Shown here piece after piece: positions 1 to 5,549 of a DNA stretch of 10,570 nt. Where the stretch lies: NCBI GenBank assembly GCA_902984215.1, contig CADWAF010000482.1:1-10570 (forward strand). The letters run 5' to 3'. The position numbers and the translations under genes were made by a program. How positions within the stretch are numbered: the first letter of the stretch is position 1; each line of letters begins with the position of its first letter. Origin of the DNA: Willaertia magna (Eukaryota > Heterolobosea > Eutetramitea > Acrasida > Naegleriidae). The notes beneath the pieces are model-generated. The model was not told the DNA's origin. It made no database searches and was given only the letters and a program-made list of their open reading frames with translations.

Positions 1-280
1 AGCTTTAGTAGGTGATGAAACTGGTTGTATTATACTGACTGCAAGAAATGAAGAAGTCAAACTTTTGAAGCCTAATGCTTCAATTATTGTAAGAAATGCA
101 AAGATTGGATTATTTAAAAAGAATTTAAGATTAAAAATTGATATGTGGGGTAAATTACAATCTTTTGAAGAAGGAAAGAAATTAATTTCAGTTAATTTAT
201 CTGATAATTTCACTGTGAATACAAATAAGAATTTGTCTAATGATGAATATGAACCAGGTGATAACCGAAAACAAAAGTAA
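1..280 (+). CDS. OB-fold nucleic-acid-binding protein, 3' part only
   Basis: The reading frame is open from base 2 to the TAA at 278-280 and gives 92 C-terminal residues; the start lies outside the window. The visible part reads LVGDETGCIILTARNEEV, then a K-P-N-A-S-I-I-V-R-N-A-K strand and an F-K-K-N-L-R-L-K-I-D-x-W-G-K strand. That order (VGDETG, TARN, LKPG-like turn, RNAKI, FK..LRL..D.WG) matches plant At4g28440-like OB-fold proteins and, more distantly, the SOSS-B/hSSB single-stranded DNA-binding OB fold. The family is expected to bind single-stranded nucleic acid; the sequence does not show DNA versus RNA preference. The tail after the fold is short and polar (NLSNDEYEPGDNRKQK), as in the plant proteins. 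A possible AATAAA polyadenylation signal lies at 308-313. Fold assignment is fairly sure; the precise role is not. Confidence 0.8.
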   Translation, partial: ALVGDETGCIILTARNEEVKLLKPNASIIVRNAKIGLFKKNLRLKIDMWGKLQSFEEGKKLISVNLSDNFTVNTNKNLSNDEYEPGDNRKQK

Positions 281-489
281 AAAATGTTAATAATATAAAT
301 TTTGTTAAATAAATATTTGCTAGTTTAAAGATTTTAATGATAAAAGATCTTTTAACACATTCACACTTCGTCATGCCTTCAAAAGTAAACTCAGTAATTA
401 CCTTTCATGAATTGCAGGATTACAGAAATAGGCTTTACAGGAACGGTTTGTTTTTCAAAAATTAAAAAAACTGTTAGAAGAACTAAATA
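281..489 (+). other. Intergenic region with a 30-codon ORF
   Basis: This gap lies between the OB-fold and EF-hand genes. It is AT-rich except for a less AT-biased patch around 365-450. An ATG at 373 opens a 30-codon frame ending in TAA at 463-465, starting MPSKVNSVITFHELQDY. It could be an upstream ORF in the EF-hand leader or a chance frame. A GTTTGT...TTAG stretch at about 448-480 could be a leader intron, but splicing it joins the small frame to an early stop, not to the EF-hand frame. I recognise no RNA gene here. Confidence 0.3.
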
Positions 490-966
490 ATGGGTATTGC
501 AAATAGTAGATTACATACATTGGTTGAGTCCTTGTCGTTAGAAAAGTTAGAAACAGGCTTAACAAGAGAAGAAGCAGAAAAGATTTGGGAAGAAGCTGAT
601 AAGAATCATGATGGAACCCTAGATGAAAATGAAGCTAAAGAATTATTAAAAGATTTAAATTTATCAGCCATTCATAAATTAAAAACAGCATTAGAAGATC
701 TAGAAGTACATTTACAATCGGAACAAGTTTTAAAGGACTGGATGAAAGAATGTCAAAATACAGAGGGTAAAATAACTAAGGAAGATTTAATAAAGGTTTT
801 AATGACTGGACATGCAGTTGATTCTATCCCTAAAGTTTTATTGGAAGGTTTTCATAGCATTGAAAAGAAGAGAAAATCTAAAGAAGAAGATGAAGCAGTA
901 GTTGATGAAAAGAAAGAAGAAGAAAAGGAAGAAGAACCTAACAAAAAGAAAGTAAAAAGCGATTAA
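490..966 (+). CDS. EF-hand protein with myristoylation-type N-terminus and basic tail
   Basis: This 158-residue protein has one canonical EF-hand loop at residues 37-48 (DKNHDGTLDENE: D37, N39, D41, T43, D45, E48), flanked by helices, so calcium binding is likely. A second, degenerate loop at about 88-99 (CQNTEGKITKED) keeps the central Gly, Ile and a terminal acid but lacks the first Asp. The start MGIANSR fits the MGxxxS N-myristoylation pattern (Gly2, Ser6). The last 35 residues alternate Lys/Glu runs and hold two basic clusters, KKRKSK (126-131) and KKKVK (152-156), which resemble nuclear localisation signals or a polybasic membrane contact. The first ATG is used, in an ATAATG context. 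A possible AATAAA signal sits at 990-995, 24 nt past the stop. It is probably a calcium-responsive signalling protein; no specific orthologue is recognised. Confidence 0.8.
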   Translation: MGIANSRLHTLVESLSLEKLETGLTREEAEKIWEEADKNHDGTLDENEAKELLKDLNLSAIHKLKTALEDLEVHLQSEQVLKDWMKECQNTEGKITKEDLIKVLMTGHAVDSIPKVLLEGFHSIEKKRKSKEEDEAVVDEKKEEEKEEEPNKKKVKSD

Positions 967-1022
967 CTCATCTAATTTTTTAAATATTAAATAAAAAAAC
1001 CTAGTTGTAAAAACCAGTAAAA

Positions 1023-1060
1023 TATAATATATTTATATAATATACATGTATTTTTTTTTT
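1023..1060 (+). promoter_or_regulatory. TATA plus oligo-T core promoter of the profilin/F-box gene
   Basis: A run of TATA-like sequence (1023-1044) is followed by an uninterrupted T10 tract (1051-1060), 23 bp before the ATG at 1084. A TATA element followed by oligo-dT just upstream of the start is the typical core promoter layout of Dictyostelium genes. In such AT-rich DNA the TATA part alone means little; the ordered pair in the right place is the support. Confidence 0.45.
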
Positions 1061-1083
1061 GAAAGTATTTAAAATTGTAAAAA

Positions 1084-1812
1084 ATGTCTTGGTACTCCTA
1101 CGTTGAATTGATGTTGGAACATTTCGATCAAGCAATAATTGCTGGTAAAAACCAGTTTACATTGTGGAGTTGCGATCACAAGACTACTCAGTTAACTGGG
1201 TCGAGAAGTAACGGATATCCTTTTCATTATAAAATCAACGAAAGTAAATCTTTGGGTTCTTTGTTGACAAAGATAAAACAAAGTGGCAATGACGATTTCA
1301 GTAAAATATTCAAAAGTGATTTATCTGTTAGAAACAAAGAAAATGATGGAATTATTTATAATTTAAAAGGTATTAAATTATTAAGTAATGATGAATTTAA
1401 TTTGATATTAACATTTTGTAATCCTATTGACATTATTTTAAATATTTCTTTAATTAACAAACAATATAGAAATTTCATTCAAACTGCTGATTATGTTTGG
1501 CAATTCTTTTACACTAAAATAGATGAAATTCCAAACAGTAGTTCAATAATTACAATGAATGATTTTATAGAAAAATATAAAAAGCATTTAGTTAGTTTTT
1601 ATTTATCTGAAAATGAAAAATATTTTGTAAAAGAAATTAGAAAAGATGACAAATTAATTATAATAGAAGCTAGAAATGATAAAAATACAATACAAATTGC
1701 GTTTACAAAACAGGCAGTTCTAACTGGAATTGTTTCAAATGAGAGAGGAGTATGTTTGAAGGAAAATCAATTACTAACTATGAGTAAATATTTGTACGAA
1801 TGTGGTTATTGA
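1084..1812 (+). CDS. Profilin-like protein with an internal F-box domain
   Basis: This 242-residue protein starts MSWYSYVELM, like profilin (MSWQxYV), followed by an AAIxG-like strand (QAIIAG, 16-21) and TLW (26-28). Its last 70 residues again read as profilin: FYLSENEKYFV (172-182), a TKQAVLTGI strand (208-216) and the C-terminal helix LLTMSKYLYECGY (230-242), close to animal YSMAKYLRDSGF. Between the halves, about 98-143, lies an F-box: LLSNDEFNLILTFCNP, then IDIILNISLINKQYR and VWQFFY, with W139 at the usual late Trp. The positions that bind polyproline in human profilin (W3, Y6, W31, H133, L134, Y139) correspond to W3, Y6, W28, Y236, L237 and Y242. F-boxes bind Skp1 in SCF ubiquitin ligases, so I infer an adaptor linking a profilin fold to ubiquitination. 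The frame is continuous. A possible AATAAA lies at 1833-1838. Confidence 0.8.
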   Translation: MSWYSYVELMLEHFDQAIIAGKNQFTLWSCDHKTTQLTGSRSNGYPFHYKINESKSLGSLLTKIKQSGNDDFSKIFKSDLSVRNKENDGIIYNLKGIKLLSNDEFNLILTFCNPIDIILNISLINKQYRNFIQTADYVWQFFYTKIDEIPNSSSIITMNDFIEKYKKHLVSFYLSENEKYFVKEIRKDDKLIIIEARNDKNTIQIAFTKQAVLTGIVSNERGVCLKENQLLTMSKYLYECGY

Positions 1813-1888
1813 TTGGTGTATCTATTAGAGTGAATAAAACAATTAAAGTAAATGCCACAAAATAGTTCATGTTAAATCAATTAATTGA

Positions 1889-2098
1889 TTATGCAGTAAT
1901 TAGTGTATCATATACTTTTCTAATTTTCTCTATCCACCCCATTTCAAGAGCTATTAACGCGAACACTGCTAGTGAAACCATCATAATAAAGAGGAATATA
2001 AAAGATAAAACCATACATGTTTTTGGTTTGCAGCAACAGCAGGACAGTGGACAACACATTTTTCTTTTTTTCTGTTTCACAATTAGAGGGTGATGCAT
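1889..2098 (-). CDS. Small Cys-rich single-pass membrane protein
   Basis: This 69-residue protein has a clear layout: a basic cytosol-type start (VKQKKRK, residues 7-13), a cysteine cluster CCPLSCCCCKPKTC (15-28), one transmembrane helix from about 29 to 52 (MVLSFIFLFIMMVSLAVFAL), and a short charged C-terminus (EKIRKVYDTL). Seven cysteines right before a membrane helix suggest S-palmitoylation; this is inference. The basic side should face the cytosol by the positive-inside rule. No named family is recognised. It converges on the profilin/F-box gene (76 bp between stops) and lies downstream of the 590-residue gene on the same strand. An antisense frame of similar length overlaps it but has no domain pattern. 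The hydrophobic layout makes this strand the better choice, though expression is not proven. Confidence 0.6.
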   Translation of the reverse strand: MHHPLIVKQKKRKMCCPLSCCCCKPKTCMVLSFIFLFIMMVSLAVFALIALEMGWIEKIRKVYDTLITA

Positions 2099-2155
2099 TG
2101 AAAAGTGACGTTTCCGAACTTTAGTAACTTCACCTCACTACAAATAATAATATTA

Positions 2156-2202
2156 TTTTGGCGGTAGTAGCAATCTACAAGTCCGTTTCTATTCCCCGCC
2201 AA
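2156..2202 (-). promoter_or_regulatory. Inverted TTGGCGG pair upstream of the small membrane protein
   Basis: TTGGCGG at 2158-2164 and its exact reverse complement CCGCCAA at 2196-2202 face each other across 31 bp, about 60-105 bp upstream of the minus-strand ATG at 2098. They form a GC-rich island in an otherwise AT-rich gap. TTGGCGGG is close to the E2F/DP binding consensus (TTTSSCGC), but neither copy is a perfect match. They may be paired transcription-factor sites. The spacing makes a strong hairpin less likely. Confidence 0.3.
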
Positions 2203-2223
2203 CAACTGTTGCTAAAGAAATAC

Positions 2224-3996
2224 TTATCGTTTTGTTAATTTCATTATTTTAGATTTTAAATAAGCATATTTCTTTTCCACTTCAAATTTCATGTATTCTA
2301 TTTGTTTCATTTTGTTTCCATATTCATCAGAATATTTATAGGACAAGTCTTCCTTTGCTAATCTTTCTACTCCATATTCATCAGAATATTTATAGGACAA
2401 GTCTTCCTTTGCTAATCTTTCTACTTTTAATTCTAATGTTCTTATTAGATAATGTAATGTATAATTTCTACGTAATAATACATAATTAGGTTTCTTTAAT
2501 TTAAATTCATTAAAAATAGCATCTATTGTCAATATTAAGTTATCATCATTCTTATTATAATGATTTAAAATAACTTTAGGATTAAAACCAATCATATCTT
2601 TCTCATTAATTTCTTCCTTTTTATTTACACAATTAAATAATTTATAAATATATTCATTTCTCTTTTCCTTTTCAAAAAGGATATAATAACATAAATGAAT
2701 ATAAAATAATTTTGCTTTTTGTGAAATTGTCATTGCTGATAAATTTGCAATTTCTAAATATTTCTTTAATTTTTCTTTATTTTCAGATTTTAAAGCCCAA
2801 TCAGTATGAATGTATTGTAACATTTCATTAAATAGTTTTTCATTTGATTCAATATATTGTTTTTGAATATTATTTTGATTATTTATAAATCCTTCTAATT
2901 TTTTATCAGTAATAAAAGTATTAGATTGTTGTTGATCTATTGTAGTGTTATTGATAATTGGAGAAGAAGTTTTTGTTGTTGTTTCCAAAGGAGAAAATAA
3001 GTCGTCTTCTTCTAAGATATCTCCAATAGATATTTCATCTCCAGAATCTTCAGATAGTTCAGAAATTTTTGTTGTCATCTTAATAAAATCCTTTTCATTA
3101 TCATTCTTAGATTGTTTTTTGTCATCGTCATCTTCAAAATATATTGCATTTTGTTTAGAATTATTTTCTATTGGAGTATCTAATATTTCAATTGTATTAT
3201 TAATATCATGATTTGTATCTGAGGGAAATATTTCATTCTTTTGTTTTTTAATCGGTGTTTCCACTTCATCATCGGAAAGTGTACATATTGTAATAGTATC
3301 GTTTTCTTTTCTTTTATTTTCATTATTAACACTCTTTTTATTTTCTTTTTTATTATTACTTTCGTTATGTAAATTTTTAGAAGAACTTGAAGAAGGTAAA
3401 TATGAAGAACTGGAAGAGTGAGAGGCTGTAGTTGATATAGGTTTGGAAGTAAAACTAGTAGGTCCATTACTTGAAGTTATTTTTGAAACTCCATAGGAAA
3501 ATGCTACCTTTCCAGAACTATTATTTGGAAGTGAATTATTTTGTTGTTTAGGTGGAGAGTTTGTATAATTTATTCCCAAATTAAATTCTTTATCATGAGG
3601 ACTTTCTTTTTGTTTATCTCCCAATAAAATTGTTTGTTTTTTTATTGGACTTGTTATTATCGTAGATTTAATACTGTCAAGGCTTGATGATGAAGTATTT
3701 TTTGGGATGGCAGGAGATTGTTTAGTGTTATTATTATTAATAGTGTTATTATTAGTGTTGTTGGATATTTCCGGTGAACATGTTGGTTGTGGAAAGAATT
3801 TACTGGTAATTATGTTTGGTTTGGTTGGAGAGAAATTTTGTTGTTGTTGTTGTTTTTGCTCATATTCTTTAACATATCCATCAAGAAAATCATCGGAATC
3901 AATATCAATTATATCTTGGGAAGGAATATTTATTGGAAATGTAGTATTATTGTTTATTGTTCTCTTTCTATCGGAACTGTTGTTTGATCCATTCAT
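2224..3996 (-). CDS. Low-complexity probable nuclear protein with SIM-like motifs; tentative SLX4-like segment
   Basis: This 590-residue protein is mostly disordered in residues 1-365 (Asn, Ser, Gln and Lys runs) and more ordered and helical after that. SUMO-interaction-like motifs (hydrophobic strand next to acids) appear at 29-36 (IIDIDSDD), 234-244 (TITICTLSDDE) and 268-275 (TIEILDTP). Full CDK consensus sites (S/T-P-x-K) are at S56, S116, S147 and T247. Basic patches (KENKRK-type at 216-231, PIKKQK at 248-253) suggest nuclear import. Residues 379-440 (QYIESNEKLFNEMLQYIHTD, then a KLKKYLEIANL helix and FYIHLCYYILF) resemble by eye the SLX4 conserved C-terminal domain that binds the SLX1 nuclease. 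SLX4 is also SIM-rich and CDK-phosphorylated, but here about 150 residues follow, so this is only a lead. The tail is helical and carries an exact 18-residue duplication. The ATG at 3996 is the first in frame before an N-terminal SIM. Confidence 0.75.
   Translation of the reverse strand: MNGSNNSSDRKRTINNNTTFPINIPSQDIIDIDSDDFLDGYVKEYEQKQQQQQNFSPTKPNIITSKFFPQPTCSPEISNNTNNNTINNNNTKQSPAIPKNTSSSSLDSIKSTIITSPIKKQTILLGDKQKESPHDKEFNLGINYTNSPPKQQNNSLPNNSSGKVAFSYGVSKITSSNGPTSFTSKPISTTASHSSSSSYLPSSSSSKNLHNESNNKKENKKSVNNENKRKENDTITICTLSDDEVETPIKKQKNEIFPSDTNHDINNTIEILDTPIENNSKQNAIYFEDDDDKKQSKNDNEKDFIKMTTKISELSEDSGDEISIGDILEEDDLFSPLETTTKTSSPIINNTTIDQQQSNTFITDKKLEGFINNQNNIQKQYIESNEKLFNEMLQYIHTDWALKSENKEKLKKYLEIANLSAMTISQKAKLFYIHLCYYILFEKEKRNEYIYKLFNCVNKKEEINEKDMIGFNPKVILNHYNKNDDNLILTIDAIFNEFKLKKPNYVLLRRNYTLHYLIRTLELKVERLAKEDLSYKYSDEYGVERLAKEDLSYKYSDEYGNKMKQIEYMKFEVEKKYAYLKSKIMKLTKR
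2317..2424 (-). repeat. Exact 54-bp tandem duplication inside the CDS
   Basis: Bases 2317-2370 and 2371-2424 are identical 54-bp units, so the protein has two identical 18-residue blocks, VERLAKEDLSYKYSDEYG, at residues 525-542 and 543-560. The unit is a multiple of three and keeps the frame. Zero differences point to a very recent duplication, an unstable repeat or an assembly artefact. The blocks fall in a charged helical stretch. Confidence 0.95.
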
Positions 3997-4006
3997 CTAA
4001 TCTAGC

Positions 4007-5147
4007 ATGCTTAATCAATTTTTTTTTTACAATAAAAAATAATAAATATATAGCTTATCCTCATGTTAAAAGACCATTACTTTTATCACATAGAGGAAGT
4101 AGATATTTAATTCCCGAAAATACTTTACAAGCTTTTAAAACAATGATTGCATTAGGTACTAATATTATTGAATTTGATATTCGTTTAACAAAAGATAATG
4201 AATTAATAGTATTTCATGATGCCACATTAAATAGAACTACAAATGTCAATGGCAATGTTAAAGATTTTAATTTAAAAGAATTAAAAGAATTAGATGCTGG
4301 ATATAAATTTGAAACTTTACAAAATAATTTTCCTTATAGAAATAAAGGATATAAAATCTCAACATTACGTGAAGTATTACAAGAATTTTATGGTAAAGAA
4401 CCAAGAGAATTAACAAAAGAAGATATTAATATGAATATTGAAATTAAAGATAATATAGATGAAGTATCTAAATTATTAAATAAAGAATTAACTATTTATA
4501 AAAAGATTGAAGAACATGTTGTAATAGTTTCAAGATATTGTAGTCCATTAGAGAAATTATATGAATTAAATAATAAAATACCATTAGCAGCATGTGAAAA
4601 ACAAGTAACTAAATTTGTTTTATATAATCAATTAAATAATAATTTATTTAATTTAAAAATTGGAAAATTAATTTTTGATTTTGAAAATTCAATTTACAAA
4701 GTTTATCAAATTCCAATGGAACATTCTGGAATGAATTTTTCAACAAATTCTTTAATGAAAGATGCAAAAGAGTTAAATGTTGAAGTTCATTATTGGGTTA
4801 TTAATCATTATGATAAAATTAATTATTTAATTAGAGATGTAGAAGCTGATGGTGTCATTACAGATAGAACTGATATTGCATTAAAAGTTTTTAATAAATT
4901 AAATATTTTAGTTAAAGAAAATATTTTAAAAGATAAATATAAAGATTATTTAAATTTAATTTATACACCAACTGAAAATGATGAAGAATTTCATACTTGT
5001 ATTAGTTTTATTTGTATTTTATTTTCACATTTCCATTTAGTTATTTTATTTACTTTTATTTTAGGTTTAATTTTAAGTTATCAAATATGTTGTTATTGGT
5101 GTTGTAATTTAGGTTTAATTGATAATCAAAAAATTAAAAAAGATTAA
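4007..5147 (+). CDS. Glycerophosphodiester phosphodiesterase with C-terminal membrane anchor; 5' frame change needed
   Basis: This enzyme is expected to hydrolyse glycerophosphodiesters to glycerol-3-phosphate and an alcohol. Numbering assumes ATG 4007 and loss of one T from the T10 run (379 residues). The domain runs from HRGSRYLIPENT (H28, R29) through IEFDIRLTKD (E55, D57) and FHDATLNRTT (H70) to IEIKDN (E145, K147), then HYWVIN (W263) and DGVITD near 281-286; these are the GDPD metal-binding and catalytic positions. A hydrophobic segment at about 331-366 ends in a Cys cluster (CCYWCC), suggesting a membrane anchor, possibly palmitoylated. As printed, the frame has no ATG before the catalytic His: it reaches upstream only to a TTG at 3957, inside the opposite gene. 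ATG 4007 is one frame off and stops at once unless the T run is read one shorter. The stop overlaps that of the CENP-X gene. Confidence 0.85.
4019..4028 (+). other. T10 homopolymer at the suspected frame change
   Basis: Ten consecutive T lie 9 bp after the ATG at 4007. Reading nine T instead of ten joins MLNQ-FFF-TIKNNKY to the phosphodiesterase frame with no stop. Either the sequence has a homopolymer length error or the run is a slippage site for RNA polymerase. Confidence 0.6.
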
Positions 5148-5521
5148 AATTCAGTCATTATTTGACCAATCACTTGTTCTAAATGTTGATTGACAACTTT
5201 TGTTATAATAAAAGGTTTATTTTCTTCTTCATCTCCTTCTTCCATTTCAGTATTTGTTGTTATGTTAATTAAAGATTGTTGACTTTTAGCAATGATAATT
5301 GTTCTTTCTAATATTTCATCTAACATTAAATCAATAAATTTACTGTCCAATTCTAATGCTTCATTTGTAATGTTATGTTTTATTGTAAAGTTTTGTAAAA
5401 GTAATTTTTTTAATGCATTCTTTTCAATGAATAAATTAAAATATTAAAAACAATTTCACAAAATCCCTACCAAATTAAAAGTTTCACCACTATCTTCTTC
5501 TTGCATTTGACTTTCCGACAT
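5144..5521 (-). CDS. CENPX: CENP-X / MHF2-like histone-fold protein (two exons)
   Basis: Exons 5471-5521 and 5144-5419 join in phase 0 to give 108 residues. The family pairs with CENP-S/MHF1 in a histone-fold tetramer that acts with FANCM at stalled forks and also at centromeres. After an acidic start (MSESQMQEEDSGE), helix 1 is FNLNALKKLLLQNF (15-28), followed by ITNEALELDSKFIDLMLDEI (helix 2, about 34-66), and helix 3 ends NQHLEQVIGQIMTEF (94-108). The last part matches the human CENP-X end DQLEKVLPQLLLDF, and ALEL...F...EIL matches its ALQLMVELL helix. Human CENP-X has 81 residues; the extra length here is the N-terminus and an acidic insert (TEMEEGDEEEN, 74-84) between helices 2 and 3. 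Without the intron there is no good start for exon 2. The stop overlaps that of the phosphodiesterase gene (shared TTAA). Confidence 0.78.
5420..5470 (-). other. 51-nt GT-AG intron of the CENP-X-like gene
   Basis: On the minus strand the intron begins GTAGGGATTTTG after codon 17 and ends ATTGAAAAG. It is AT-rich and phase 0, and contains an in-frame TGA five codons in, so it must be removed to reach the conserved histone-fold part. Confidence 0.75.
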
Positions 5522-5549
5522 TTTTTAAATAATTTTTACAAAATAAAAA
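5522..5549. promoter_or_regulatory. 28-bp divergent gap, shared promoter region
   Basis: Only 28 bp of pure A/T-rich sequence with a single C separate the ATG of the CENP-X-like gene (5521, minus) from the ATG of the 409-residue gene (5550, plus). Both starts have A-rich leaders. Core elements must be shared or lie inside the opposite coding sequence. Confidence 0.5.

Noticed and set aside
1367..1470. Possible GTATTA...TATAG intron within the profilin/F-box gene
   Set aside because: It would remove the best part of a good F-box match; the coding pattern through it is continuous.
1875..1890. Perfect 16-bp palindrome AATCAATTAATTGATT at the 3' end of the small gene
   Set aside because: It is pure low-complexity A/T except for two bases, and has no clear link to termination; chance is plausible.
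1869..2093. Plus-strand 74-codon frame opposite the small membrane protein
   Set aside because: Its composition mirrors the minus-strand Cys/hydrophobic codons and shows no domain pattern of its own.
3797..3826. PCNA-interacting (PIP) box at IITSKFF in the 590-residue protein
   Set aside because: The hydrophobic residue is one position off and the leading Gln is missing.
2945..4000. Plus- and minus-strand secondary frames inside the 590-residue gene
   Set aside because: They are shadows of low-complexity codons (Ser/Val/Cys or Ile/Leu/Lys runs) with no recognisable structure.
3957..4006. Start of the phosphodiesterase at 3957
   Set aside because: The codon is TTG, not ATG, and the upstream residues are antisense to the first codons of the opposite gene.
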